From Talaromyces rugulosus (taxonomy: Eukaryota > Ascomycota > Eurotiomycetes > Eurotiales > Trichocomaceae), in assembly GCF_013368755.1 (NCBI RefSeq), contig NC_049563.1:4030001-4094000 (forward strand): a DNA stretch of 64,000 bases, given 5' to 3'. Below the pieces are notes generated by a model. It was not told where the DNA came from, searched no databases, and saw nothing but the letters and a program-made list of their open reading frames with translations. Position numbers and translations under genes: made by a program. This document shows, one piece after another, positions 46,320 through 57,644 of this stretch. How positions within the stretch are numbered: the first letter of the stretch is position 1; each line of letters opens with the position of its first letter.

Positions 46320-46850
46320 ATGCTCATCAAGTAGGAAGTCCCCTTCTCCGATACGGCGAAGCTGCGGGGAAGAAGTCAGCCGGGTACCTTCATCTTCAGA
46401 ATACCTGCTAACATATATTCCTACGCTTACAGAGTGCGCACTCTTACCGGAAAGGAGATCGAGCTCGATATCGAATCAGACTACAAGGTACGGCATACCC
46501 TTTTCTGTGCGACACAGACGTTCCGTATCGAACAACGAGCGAAGGAACTCATCGCGAAGCTATGTGAGAAGCAAATGGCTGATAAAAAGACCACGGTGAA
46601 CAGGTTTCTAGAATAAAGGAACGTGTCGAAGAGAAGGAGGGCATCCCCCCTGTCCAACAGCGTCTCATTTTCGGTGGAAAACAAATGTACGTGTTGGGGA
46701 CTACTTGAAATGTCATCTTTTTTCTCTCTCTAGGTTTACTGACTTGGAGATTTCCATAGGGCGGATGACAAGACTGCTGCTGAATACAGCCTCGAGGGAG
46801 GCGCGACGTTACACTTGGTTCTCGCCCTGCGTGGAGGTCTTTTGCAATAG
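46320..46850 (+). CDS. rub1: NEDD8/Rub1 ubiquitin-like modifier
   Basis: A ubiquitin-like protein that is conjugated to cullins to activate cullin-RING ligases. Exons are 46320–46330, 46433–46487, 46604–46686 and 46760–46850, giving 79 residues. Recognised by [18 protein letters not shown], then [20 protein letters not shown], and the mature end LALRGG. A three-residue tail (LLQ) must be removed by a processing protease to expose the Gly-Gly. Three introns in 240 coding bases, the first only 11 bases after the ATG, break the gene into pieces too short for ORF-based calling. The diagnostic NEDD8 Ala at position 72 (…LALRGG) is present rather than ubiquitin's Arg. Confidence 0.96.
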
Positions 46851-47328
46851 CTCGGGGTCGGTCTCATCTTTTGAACAAGAAGTCGCTTGAAAAGAAATAC
46901 CCTTTCCCTGCCTGTACCATGGATATGAGCCCAATATCTGCCGGCACCATGTTATCGCTGCAATATGACTCATGAATTTTCTGAACTTTGTACTAGAATT
47001 AAATGCATTATGACTGAAATTTCTTGATATGCAAACATTGAATCTATCCTTGAACGCCAGTATAAAAACAGCGCACCCTTCTATTAATAAATTCAAGAAT
47101 GCAAATCATAAACATTATGATAGCTGTAACAAGCCATTACACCCAAAAAATATAGCCCCGCCGAAATCCATAAATAACTTAGATATGTTATACTCGCCTT
47201 GTCATAGGAAGTATTTCGAAGAGAAGGGTATCTCAGTACATTTCGCAAAAGTGCATCGCTTCAAATGCAAAGAATGGTCAGTATTGACCTGAACTTGGGA
47301 AAATCCGTGTATTAGTGTTAGTTGTGAT
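46851..47328. other. Convergent 3' intergenic region
   Basis: Between the ends of rub1 and elongin A. AT-rich after 46970, it probably holds both 3' UTRs. The 87-codon frame at 47029–47292 has no family features. Confidence 0.5.
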
Positions 47329-48373
47329 TCATAGCCTTTTTCTCTTCTTTGGCTGCACGAATATGTTTGGCTCAGACGGAATAGGGCGTCTTCTTATGGG
47401 CGCCGGTGACGGTGAAGCCAGTGGTTGACTGGCCGAAGATGCACCAGATGGTGAATGAATGGCCCCGATAGGCCGTCTGGCTGTAGGAATAGGACGAGAG
47501 CCAGGGGTTGGTCGGGTCCTCGTTGGAGAAGCTGCTAGCTGAGAAGGTGACTGCGCCATTTGTGGACGAGCTGATGATCTAGGAGGCACAACTGTTCCGG
47601 AAGTTCTGCTGCTTGAGACACCTGACATATTGCTCCTAGGAGTACCAGTCGGAACCGGCCGTCTCGGAGCAGCGGCCGCGGGTGGTGGTTGTTTGTGCTC
47701 ATCAACAAGCCACTGCGGAACATGCCTTATTTGCGAAGCTCCAGTGTTGTTGAGTCGATGCGTTGGGACGGTAAGCACCTTGTTTCGTTTTGTCTTATTA
47801 AAGAGGCCTGTTTTCTTTGGTTCACTGCGAGACTGCGAGGGCTGCCATCCACGTCGTGGCGCAGCCAGGCGAGTAGTATCCCTCACAAAGATAGTCGCCT
47901 TTTCGGAGTAGATTTTATCAACCGCCTGCTTTAGTCGAAGACTGTCTTCGTCGACTTCGCGCTGCACTTCCTCGACCAAGTCGTGGTAAATATCAGACCA
48001 ACAGGCCGATTCCTCCGGTAACTTGTATTCTTCCCATCGCGGTACGTCACGTTTGATAAAGTTGATCCAGAGTTCTCGGTCTTCTTCCATGATGTGAGGT
48101 GAATTCTTTTCGATTTCTTGCTATTCAATTTTAATCAGTATAAAAACAAACGTCAGTTAAAAGCATATACTACTACTTACCAACTGCCCCGGACTTTCAA
48201 TTTTGACTAGGAAGCGCCTAGCTAGCGAGTACGGAATATTTCCGATATCCGTAAGACCTTGACAAGTCAGCAATAAACCTCAAGATATTGTATGTGGTGG
48301 TTTCCAAAAACATACTTCTGAGATGTTGTATCACAACACGTGTGCTCATCGCAAGCAAGGATCGTGCCGGCAT
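47329..48373 (-). CDS. ela1: Elongin A (Ela1) family protein
   Basis: Elongin A binds elongin C and acts in RNA polymerase II elongation and in a cullin-3-type ligase that removes stalled polymerase in yeast. Exons are 48373–48316, 48257–48181 and 48120–47329, giving 308 residues. The N-terminal conserved domain reads LTDIGNIPYSLARRFLVKIE, then a QEIEKNSPHI segment and DRELWINFIKRDVPRWEEY, matching the elongin A pattern (BC-box-like leucines followed by F-I-K/R-R-D). The C-terminal half is Pro/Ser/Arg-rich and ends KKRKRL, a likely nuclear signal. The first exons are only found by splicing; the ATG at 48373 follows no nearer in-frame ATG. Confidence 0.88.
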
Positions 48374-48786
48374 GATGGAGGTCTTTACCGAGAGGTCATG
48401 TACTCTCGGGGAGGACAGATCGAGATGGTGCAGTAAGCGAACAAAAATAACAAAGCGTCGATAATTGAAACATGGGAGAAATTTGCGGGAAGGTGTGATG
48501 AGAAGTAGAACGTTGAGTATATATACTTTGTCTGTCAATCGGACGATGACGATACTGCGCGAAGGCGGTGAAGAGCGGCGCTGTGAGTGTGGGGCTTCAC
48601 GTGCTGATAAGGAAACTGATAAGGATGACTATAAATAATTATCGCTTTGTATACAGCATTATCTTTATATTTACTCGAGACGTCTTAATTTGCTTCTAAA
48701 TTATTTTCCCGATCGATCGCATTCTGTACTGCCAATGCTAATATAAGGAAACAAACGATATATCGCCACAACAATACCAAGCCATA
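48374..48786. promoter_or_regulatory. Elongin A promoter / monooxygenase 3' flank
   Basis: 413 bases. It holds the elongin A promoter on the left and the AT-rich 3' side of the monooxygenase on the right; no gene seen. Confidence 0.45.
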
Positions 48787-50783
48787 CTATGATATCCATT
48801 TCAAGCCAAGGACTGTTCGCATAACATGCAACAGCTTATCCTGACAAGCTTGCTCACTCTGCAACACCTCGGGCGTCCTCCATGCAACGAAGCGATCTGG
48901 ACGCACCAGCACTGCACCAGATTCTTCTACTCCACGGACTCTCGCCCAGTCATGATAGACGTCCTCCCATTCTTGTCGGAAGCCAATCACGCGGACATGA
49001 ATGGTCACATTCAGTGTTTCTAAGACCTTTGCAGCGGCTGTATGCCACGTCTCACCCCCGATTCCTGTGAATAGGGAGAACTCGCCATGGCCAGCGAGGT
49101 CGTGTGTCGAGATAGGGGTTACTGGAATGCTCTTGTTCAGCCAGGCATGTGGCAGTCTGCTCCCTGGGTAGGTGTTGGGTACATAATCCAAAACTTCATC
49201 TTTGGCCTGAGAGACGTATGGCACTGTTTCATCTGCGTCATAAATGGCAGTGCCGGTATAGTGTTGACCCATTTCGATGCCTAAGCCGTGAAATTCATAG
49301 GCGCTCTCTGTGATGCCTTCTTGGAACTTCTTTCTGCGAGCAACGCCTTTTGACGTTGCACTTTTGAATTCGTCTAAAATGGCCACTCGCTCTTCCAGAG
49401 TCGGAACTGTTTGCCCAAGTGACTCAAGTATCTGAAAGTGCGAGCGATATGACTGGTTTGCACGGGTTATAATCCCGAAGCCGACCGGCTGTCGCTCAGG
49501 AGTGTACGTTGACAGCAGTGACGGGTTTGCGATTCCCTTTTCGACAAATGCTATTTTCCAGGCTAGATTGTACGCATCTTGAATGCATGTATTTGACCCA
49601 AGACCATTGAACGGTGGGTGTCTGTGGACAGCATCGCCGAGACAAAACACATTTCCCCGAGAATACTCTTCAGTAACGGTTTCGTTGATGAACCACTTGG
49701 ATACACCCAAAATTTCGGCCGGTGTGTCGTCACCAATCAGCTCCTTTACCCGTTTCAGGTATTGTTCATTACTGGGATGAATATCAAACTCAGTGCCTGG
49801 CGTCGTGAAGAGAATGAACATCCATTCATTCCACGGCTTTACCATGCGCACAGCGCCCCACCATCCGAAATCGGGATGGTCGCGATCTGGTTGGAGGACA
49901 TAATGTAGATTTCCTTTTCGGTATTGTACAAGATGCGACAGGTCGGTCTTGACAAGAACGTTGATCGCTAAACCTTGGCCGGGTTTGGCATACAGGGGAA
50001 GATCGAGCTGTTTGACTATGCGAGAACGGGCACCATCAGCGCCAAAGAGGTATTTGGTTCGGATTTGGTATTCAAGGTTAGATAGAGTGTCTTGAACCGC
50101 GACAATGAATTTCCCAGTAGCCGAGTCTTCATCAAAGCGGAGAAACTTGGTGTTGAAACGGGTTGCGAAGCCATTATGAGTGGCGTAGCGGACAAGAATC
50201 GGTTCAAGTAGAGTCTGTGGAATATCTACCAGAGAACAAGGACTAGCTTTGACGTAGTCTCCCTTTTTATTGTTAGCATGTCTTGAGCTTCATTAGAAGA
50301 ATTTTTTTAAAAAAACACCTACCTTTCGAATAGGGTCATTTCCCCATGAATATACCCTCGCATACTCTTCACCAGCCATACTATGACACCAACGGGTATG
50401 TAACATATGCGACTCGCCGTCAGAAGATATATTATTAAGTTCTTGCTCAAGACCAATGTCTCGGAGACACTCTGTAGAAATTGATGTCAGAATGTGTGCG
50501 ATACACACAGAACGTCTTGAGACTAACCAATGGCCGCCATATTAGTGATATGAGCACGAGGTGTATCTGCCGTACCCGGGGCAGAACTGATCATAATGCC
50601 TTTGAATCCTAAATCTTCTTATCAGTCTTGAGCTCTTTCATAACTAAAAGAAGATGGGAATAGATAAATACCATGGGAGGCTAGGAAACATGCCAGACTG
50701 GCTCCAGCCGGCCCAGCGCCGACAATGAGGAACTCTGTCTCGACAATTCTCCCTTCCTGACCATTCTCGCCTGTTGAAGCCAT
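48787..50783 (-). CDS. FAD-dependent aromatic monooxygenase (phenol hydroxylase type)
   Basis: A class A flavoprotein hydroxylase that would add one oxygen to an aromatic ring using NAD(P)H. Exons are 50783–50672, 50608–50528, 50471–50323 and 50262–48787, giving 605 residues. The Rossmann GxGxxG reads VGAGPAGASLA (about residue 20). The central FAD/NADPH motif reads GADGARSRIV. The GD motif reads CLGDAVHRHPPFNGLGSN. A C-terminal thioredoxin-like region ends AVLVRPDRFVAWR, as in phenol 2-monooxygenase and 2,4-dichlorophenol 6-monooxygenase. The exact phenolic substrate is unknown. The Zn2Cys6 gene upstream on the same strand is a likely regulator, and a 10-bp palindrome lies 120 bases before the ATG. 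Confidence 0.9.
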
Positions 50784-51568
50784 GGTCAACTTTCTTGAAA
50801 GTGCGAGCAGTATAATGCGCAGATGAGGACTAAGTGGGGAGGATAGGGGCCGTTATGATCACGTAGAGCGCAAGGAGAGATATATATATAACAACAAAAA
50901 GCTCTCCGGAGATAGCTCATGGACTTAAAATTGCTCGTCAGGAGAAGCACAAACACGCAAGTCGTATCACCATTCTGGACATGTGCATGTTAATACGTAA
51001 CAAGTCTGACTTTCGCTTGGGCAAACCGCTTCTTGGCCGGCCTCTAGTGGGAGGTTTCCGATGTGTGAAGGATCATCTTATCTCAAAAATGCTCCCGGTG
51101 TCAGTACTAGATCGCTCCACTTGTATCGAATCCTGTCAGCTTACCAAAAAAAAAATAGCTATATTAATAAAGGCGACACATCTTTGTCTAAGCGTCTATA
51201 ATAATGGATCAACAAAATTTAGAAAACCATACCGTATCCGGCTAGTATACATGGATAACGAAGATCGTCGTGGATGGGTAATATCTTGGTAATGCTTCAT
51301 AATCCGCACTCAACTACAAAGTTCTGCAAAAGCCCTCGGATTTGAAGCACAGGACCGTTGACTTTGAAATTTCGTATTGCGAGTGGATATTGATGCATAT
51401 ATCCATGTTGATGCGTATATCCGTGATGTTGTGCACCCACATGTGCAAGTTGTCCCTATATCCGTCTTTCATAACAAAATAAGAAATAAAATAAACAAGG
51501 TCGGAAATCCCCCGCAATGTGACGTGGGGTAAGCTGGAGGGTTTTATATATTTCTGATAAATATACTT
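50784..51568. promoter_or_regulatory. Monooxygenase promoter region
   Basis: 785 bases between the monooxygenase start and the regulator's stop. The perfect palindrome TCTCCGGAGA is at 50903–50912, next to an (AT)n run at about 50880–50890. CGG/CCG half-sites in inverted order are typical targets for Zn2Cys6 dimers. The right part holds repeated 'atatccgtgatg'/'atatccatgttg'-like segments at about 51393–51430 and no gene. Confidence 0.45.
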
Positions 51569-53519
51569 TCACTGTAATGTTTCCGACGTTCTAAAGTCGA
51601 GCCTTGTTAAGATATCCAAGAGCATGGAGAAATCGCTCCTTGCTTGGTCTAACGACTGCAAAGTTCCGTTTCCGTCCTCACGAAGTATTGCGAGGAGACT
51701 TGCGCCAACGAAATGGATTTTCTCAATCTGTGAGAAAACCTGTTAGTAAAATGAACTAGAGACAGTATTCAAGGTGCAAAATACAGAAAAGAGTCTATTT
51801 ATCTGTAGAGCCCAAAATGGGACGCTACGCAGAACTCGTAGCATTTCTCGGGCTACCTCAGTGGTTCGCAAAGTCAACATTCGCGAGTTAGACTTGGACT
51901 GGTGCTCGATTCCAAGTGCTGATATCCTTTGTAGAAGCACCATGCGAAGAAACTGAAGCGTTACGTGAATATTCACTCGTTGGATCGTCGCTATTTTGTT
52001 TGGTTGCTGGTAGTCAACTTCGTGTTCATCAATTTCGTCAATTTGAAGGTAACGAGGTAGGTTGTCAAGGCAAGTAATGAAACGAACATATAGCATGTCA
52101 AGTGTGTTTGAAGCTTCACTTGGAAGTGGAGAGTATGTCGACTGTGTGATGCGCCAATGTTCCTGCAGCATTCTGATTTCGAGCAAAATATCCGACGCGG
52201 CTTGCCATACTTTGACGCTGGCATTAAATCCTGTCACGAAGGCCGACTGAGTACTGTTTATAACAGAGGATATACTCAGCGCAAGGTCATTAATCTCCCC
52301 AATAGGATATAATGTTGTAATTCCTGTTTCAAATGATAGTATGTGGATAGTGACTGGGTGCTTTCTCAGAATAGTGTTCGACTGGTCTTCGATAAAGATC
52401 ATCCAGAATACCCTTCTGCGTAACTCAACTTCAAGCGGATGCAACGTCTGGTATGATGATTCATCGTTCATCTGCATCGCTTGTACAAGACATGTAGCTT
52501 CGCCAAATATACGTCGCGCGTAATTGGACCTTCCCGCTTCATGGAAGCAATTATAATGGTAGTACCGGATAATCACCGAAACCGCATTTGGATTTTCAAA
52601 GTCTGCTTCCATATAGCTGTCTAAGCAACTTCTCGAAGCCTTCAGAAAGGCGTCAGAAACCAAGCATCCCTCGGCAAATACTTCGGTCGGTAATAAAAAA
52701 GCTGTTTCCGCGCAGAGGGCAGTAATAAGCGCAAAGGCAGGTTCCGGCCAAAGTCCTAGATCTTCATATATGCTATCTGTGGCCATTGAGGAACCTGCTG
52801 TAGTATTTTCTCCGTCATGGCGAAGCAGCGGAATGGTCCCGGTCAAAAAGGAGTTCAGAATCTCTCGGAGACCTGACTCATGGATGAGAGGAATCAAGGG
52901 GAAAAGATACTCAAAATAGAGATCAAAGCACCTTATGATTATCCCTTCAAGCGTGATATCGGGAACGCTGGCCCTAATTTGCGTTTCTAAATCGCTCCAT
53001 CGTTGAATAGCCGGGGATGACTGGGCCAAAGCTTCATCTAGTAGAGAATTCTGAAGGTCCACTGCCTTTGGTGATAAGATTCCAATTTCCCATGCTGTTT
53101 CTGGTAAAGAAACCGTGCTATTCGACGTAGGCGGCTTTTGAATGGCAAAAGTGCTGGTGGCCCCCGCTGAAACAGGGATGGCAGCATCAGCAGCAGTGGC
53201 ATTTCTAGCCGGATAGCGAGTTTTTGGCCCTCGTCTCTGCACCGGAAGATCAAAAGTGCACTTCAGCCCTGCCGCTTTACATCTCGAGCAAATCGAATCG
53301 GTCAAATCGCACTGAACCAAGACATAAGCCTAAACCCATATACCCATTCGGGAAAAGATCTCCCAACAGTACAGAAACCGAGTCTGTACTGTGCCACGTT
53401 GGCAGCCAACGAAAGGGGTAATGTGTTGTTGTTGTTGCACGACGTACCTTGGCCTTGCGCCGGCGACAACGATCACACGCTCTGTTGGTCGCGACGGCTG
53501 ATATATTATTCCCACTCAT
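51569..53519 (-). CDS. Zn2Cys6 transcription factor
   Basis: A fungal binuclear-zinc-cluster regulator. Exons are 53519–53448, 53311–51785 and 51739–51569, giving 589 residues. The zinc cluster is split by the first intron (136 nt) and reads CDRCRRRKAK plus CDLTDSICSRC and KCTF when joined. The middle homology region follows from about residue 150 (IIRCFDLYFEYLFPLIPLIHESGL). The last intron is only 45 nt, with a clear ACTAAC branch site. A second acceptor 12 bases on (TTCTCACAG) would also keep frame, so the join is uncertain by four residues. Ignoring this intron would truncate the protein about 57 residues early. Its position directly upstream of the phenol-hydroxylase gene suggests a pathway-specific role (inference). 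Confidence 0.88.
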
Positions 53520-54198
53520 TCTGGCAGCTAACTAGTCCACGTCAGAAATGGTTGAGCGGCGAATCCTGCATTAAATAACAGGGCTGGCAATTCATAGAGG
53601 AGGATTGGGCCCTGGCGATCGTATCATCAATGTAGACTCGGTGAATGCCCTGGTCCGACGGCAAATTGGTGGTTCGACGGGCAAATTGGTGGTACGTAGG
53701 CGTAGGGGATCCACCCGAAATCCCCGGAGTCCCGAACCCCGTGGAGAAGGAAGCACGTGGTATATTTATTTACGAATTTCACGTTCCTGCATTAGTTATT
53801 AACTATGCAAGTATTTGGTTTCCGATATCGTCTTCCTATTGAGAAAGGGTTGGAATATTAAATACGGCCATTTGTTTTTGCGCGGACTCAAAAGGTCTAT
53901 TTATACGTCTAATAAGCGAAAAGGAACTCGAGGTTCCAGGATCCCCAACCTACTGCATGGTAATTTAGTAAAATCAATTATCAATTATAGGTCTTGGCTG
54001 ACAGTACACCTGGATATCGCACTAAAACCAACGCTAAGCTGCAGAACTGAGAAATATTTGTACGTATATATAACACTCAAATGTTGCGAAGATAGTGTAC
54101 CCTCCAGAACAATAGCTGCGAGAGATTACCATTGCAAACGCCCGGGAAAAAAAAAAATTTCTTGCATGTTTAATCTTCAAGTCATGATAACGGCCCCT
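53520..54198. other. Intergenic region upstream of Zn2Cys6 gene
   Basis: No gene. A near-duplicate 'gacgg(c/g)caaattggtggt' occurs at about 53657–53675 and 53676–53693, followed by a GC-rich block to 53760 and then AT-rich sequence. The right end is the 3' flank of the MULE-derived gene. Confidence 0.45.
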
Positions 54199-55482
54199 CT
54201 ATGAATTTGCAGGAGGAATGGACACGTCTAAACCGCCTACCCACGGGGATATATTGCGTGCATGAGGATGGCCATTACTCTCATATTCTGGCCCACCAAA
54301 CCCAGCAGCAGCAGTAGCGGTGTTTGCGTTCGTGTCGTTTGGCACTCCCTCCATTTGTGGGCGCGTATTGGTGGCTGCTGGATGGATACCATGTTGTGGT
54401 AAATAGGCGTTGTTGGTAATATTTCCTTGGTTTGGAAAGAAACTCTGGTTTAGAGCGCCGCATGAAGTGCACGTAAACTCGATTTTGAAATTGGTGAGTA
54501 CGAGTTGAGCGGCTGCAGGGTGGCCGGTTGGAGTAGGTTGTTGATGTTGCTGCTGCTGCGGTTGGGGTTGCGGCGGCGGCGGATTTTGTTGCTGAGATTG
54601 TGGTTGTGGTTGCGGTTGATTCGGAGGTTTTGGGTTGGCCTGTAGAGGAGGGGGAGGAAGTTGGATTTGTTGTGGAGGTTGAGGATATGTCTGAGGAGGA
54701 GGCGGAGGAGGTGGAAGAGAGCTGATCTGTGAAGGATGGTGCTGAATAGTCGGAAGGGGACTGGGCTCGGATGGACCTGGCTGCACATGGCCCACAAGAG
54801 GTGAGCTATGCTGTTGTGTATGGACATGAATGCCGGCCGATGGGGATCCTGTTGGCGAGTCGTCGTCTTGATCCATGCTATCATCATCCATCAACGTGGA
54901 CGAAAGGCCGTTCTCTCCCCAGCCACGGTCCTCCGCCAGCGGATCAAAGGACGCTTCATTGCCAGGCTGACCGGCCGAAGTCGAGTGTAATTGCGAAGGA
55001 CTCCCATCACGGTTGATATTTTGAACATGGCCTCTTGATTGGCGAGGCTGTAGCTTTGTCAACGCGCGCTGCGCTTGTCGCATTGAAATGTCATAGCCAT
55101 GGTACCGTTTGACGGCGTCGACGACATCCTGGCCCTTGATCTTGCTCTTCATATCAAACAACTTTGGAATCTCATTCAGCAAGAAGCGCACATGTGACGC
55201 TTCGGACCGAGCAGGCGTCGACCCAGCGGTGCCCAGGTTGCGACGACAGTTGTGCCGGTCCTGCAGGCTGGTGATATGCGTCGCATTCTTGTTTGCGCGA
55301 CACACGACGCGGAAGTAGCAGTTGGGCGATGAGCGACAACCCAACACCACGCTCTTTTTGTTGCTTCGCACGACTCGGAGATCCCAATGCTGACGAACGG
55401 AGATGTTTCGAATGGCCGATTTGAAGTCTTCGAGCGAGTCGAATCGCTGATTGACCAGGAGGCCTGATACCACCTCTGCCAT
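54199..55482 (-). CDS. MULE-derived WRKY-GCM1-type zinc-finger protein
   Basis: A probable DNA-binding protein of 427 residues in one exon. The N terminus (QRFDSLEDFKSAIRNISVRQ) followed by LGCRSSPNCYFRVVC and DRHNC matches the MuDR-transposase N-terminal region. Its zinc-binding spacing is C-x5-C-x21-H-x-C, as in the WRKY-GCM1 superfamily. A second conserved helical part (KIKGQDVVDAVKRYHGYDIS) is also a MULE transposase feature. The DDE catalytic domain is absent. Instead there is a long Pro/Gln-rich region (for example PPPPPPPQTYPQPPQQIQL) and a single CTSCG. It therefore looks domesticated: a former transposase DNA-binding part turned into a regulator. The ATG at 55482 is used; the frame upstream to 55497 begins with TTG. 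Confidence 0.78.
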   Translation of the reverse strand: MAEVVSGLLVNQRFDSLEDFKSAIRNISVRQHWDLRVVRSNKKSVVLGCRSSPNCYFRVVCRANKNATHITSLQDRHNCRRNLGTAGSTPARSEASHVRFLLNEIPKLFDMKSKIKGQDVVDAVKRYHGYDISMRQAQRALTKLQPRQSRGHVQNINRDGSPSQLHSTSAGQPGNEASFDPLAEDRGWGENGLSSTLMDDDSMDQDDDSPTGSPSAGIHVHTQQHSSPLVGHVQPGPSEPSPLPTIQHHPSQISSLPPPPPPPQTYPQPPQQIQLPPPPLQANPKPPNQPQPQPQSQQQNPPPPQPQPQQQQHQQPTPTGHPAAAQLVLTNFKIEFTCTSCGALNQSFFPNQGNITNNAYLPQHGIHPAATNTRPQMEGVPNDTNANTATAAAGFGGPEYESNGHPHARNISPWVGGLDVSIPPANS

Positions 55483-55947
55483 TGCGAAGTACCTCAATCG
55501 GGATAGCTGTTAATGTTGCTGTATGGCTCTCTATAGACACATCGCAGTTAGCCAAAATAGCATATGAGATCAGTAGAGTAAGTGTAAGAGGGCACTGTCA
55601 GTTACCTTGGCTTCGGTCGCGATGAGCCTGAGAGCATGGGGGCCTCCATTCAGGTCATCACTAGAAATGCACACCGTCGGGGCAAAAGCAGCAGTACAGC
55701 CACGCAGCGAAAATTCACAAGCGAAACGAAAGTCCGGAAATATAGAAAGAAGACACGAGGGCAGCCATCTCGTGGCGCGCCTGTTTGGTGAGATAACGAG
55801 AGAGAGCGCGCGAGAGAGAAACAAGTGGGGCGGCGAGCTTAAACAAAGCAGCGATCGCTCTGGCCAAGACCTTTTTGCCAATGGACCAGCAACCAGCCTT
55901 GTGTTTCCTCCGACACCAACTTCAACTCGCCCTGAGACGCATATGCT
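55483..55947. promoter_or_regulatory. Bidirectional promoter, MULE-derived gene and Tho7-like gene
   Basis: 465 bases between divergent starts. Open frames here overlap promoter sequence and have no family features. An 'agagagagcgcgcgagagagaa' purine-rich tract lies at 55799–55820. Confidence 0.5.
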
Positions 55948-56989
55948 ATGGCATCACACAGACTGTTAGATCAGGAGGAGGAAGGTGAGTCGGAATTTAT
56001 CTCTTAAATTTTTTCTTCTTTTCCCTTCTACCAATACTAATCCCGGCGCAGACGCACTCCATAAATCCCGCCTCCTCAACGTCGAAGAAAAACCGTTTAA
56101 ACGCATTACAAAACGACTCCTCGCACGCGACTCCCTCATAACCACACCATTGTCGCTTCCTCCTACACCGCCACCAGAGTCCGGAGTAGAGAATGACGAT
56201 GCTGAAGCCGAACGACAAAAGAAGCTCGAAGAATGGCGGCAGCTCAAAGAAGCCGTGACGCTCGACTTTGCTGCGTTCGAGAGCAGCATTGCTCGTATTC
56301 AATTCCTGTTGACGAATAACGAGAAGGAGAGGGAGCGATATGCAGCGGAGAAATTGCGCATCCAGTCTACGGCGCAGGACGTTCGAGACAACACGGCTGA
56401 GCTTCGCGTGCAGCTTGAAGCCGCGCAGAAGACGCTAAACCTTCGCAAAACGTACGATGACCTCACCGAAAAAATCACGAGTAATCGGCTCCTTCGACCT
56501 CGAGAAGATCAAAAGGCCAACCTGGAGAAACTCGAAACAGAAATCTTGGAGTTGGAGAAGGAGAGCAAGGAGTATGCAAAGACATGGTCCGAAAGACGCG
56601 AGCAGTTCGGCCGCATCGTCGAAGAAGGAATGCAGCTGCGCCGCTTGATTCGGGACGAGAAAGAAGAGGTCGAGCGCAGAGAGGGGATGCAAGAAGGGGA
56701 TGACGGCGATGCCGGAGACGGAGAAGATGAATCGAAAGGGCGAGCCAGTAATGCCAACTCGCCTCGACCAGATTCTGAATCTCAAACAGGCGAAGATACT
56801 TCCTCTGGCAGATTACAGGTGGAAAGGTTGCAAACAGATACAGTGGGTGCCGCATCTCCACTACGACAGTCCATGTCTGCGGCCGAAGAGAAGGCTGAGA
56901 ACGATATCAACATGGCGGACGAAGGGGAGGTCGATGAGCTCGAGGAAGGCGAGGCTGACGAAAGGGATGATAAGATGGATACTACATAG
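55948..56989 (+). CDS. tho7: Tho7-like subunit of the THO complex
   Basis: THO couples transcription to mRNA export in the nucleus. Exons are 55948–55984 and 56052–56989, giving 324 residues. The start MASHRLLDQEEE is joined to DALHKSRLLNVEEKPFKR, which resembles the conserved N-terminal start of Tho7/Mft1-type proteins. From about residue 60 to 240 there is a long coiled coil (QKKLEEWRQLKEAV…; LEKLETEILELEKESKEY…). The C terminus is acidic and disordered, ending EGEVDELEEGEADERDD-like. If the intron is missed, the protein appears to begin with an artificial MSRNLSLKFF sequence read from intron bases. Another coiled-coil protein cannot be wholly excluded. Confidence 0.8.
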
Positions 56990-57158
56990 TCCAGTTGCAC
57001 AACTCTATATTGTGCACTGGTAGACATCGGCTGGCGTTTTATGGATGGTTTTCATGACTGTCGGGCGTTCAAGATATATGATATTACATTAATATAACTG
57101 TGAGCATAATGGTTTCTCGCATCGATCAGTTTTGTAAATAATAGCACAAGGACTGCAA

Positions 57159-57644
57159 TCAAGAGACCTCTCTGAGAGCGGTCATTGCTTGGGATACAGC
57201 TTCTTTGGCAGCTGTCAGCTGTTCCACATTACTCTCGGATCCCTTGTGGCCCTCCTCAACCTAAAGAAAGCGTTAGCTAAGTGGACAAAGGGTTATATTG
57301 ATAACTCACAATGAGCTGTTCTAGTTTTGCCAGAGCATCCTTAATCTTCTGCTTCAATGTAGGCAGCACAGCCTTGGTCTCATCCGCCGCCCGTTGCTGG
57401 TTATCGTGTTAGAACCATTCATGTCAATGCCTGTGGCGACCCTTGAAAATATTCTTGAAAAGACATGACGCACCTCTTGCTTCAGCAGAAACTCGCGATT
57501 TCCATCTTCATCGGCGCCGGTCTCTGATTCGAGCTTCGCCACACGTTTCTTCTGTTCCTCCAACTCTCGGTGGTATGAAGCTTCTTCCTTGACGAGCCGC
57601 TGCACGGACGAAGTGGCGATGGTGAGCGGAGCTGTTGGCGGCAT
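57159..57644 (-). CDS. tbca: Tubulin-specific chaperone A (TBCA/Rbl2)
   Basis: A cofactor that captures beta-tubulin released from the chaperonin. Exons are 57644–57474, 57396–57310 and 57260–57159, giving 119 residues, the family's usual size. The sequence is MPPTAPLTIATSSVQRLVKE, then a helical region with QKKRVAKLESETGADED, then KDALAKLEQLI, ending QAMTALREVS. Three helices of a bundle are apparent. Introns are 77 and 49 nt. Convergent with the Tho7-like gene, with about 170 bases between stops. Confidence 0.92.

Noticed and set aside
55483..55497. Upstream extension of the MULE-derived protein (five residues)
   Set aside because: It would need a TTG start; an ATG in frame follows at 55482.
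55985..56051. MSRNLSLKFF start for the Tho7-like protein
   Set aside because: These residues are translated from a GT–AG intron; the spliced start MASHRLLDQEEE joins in frame.
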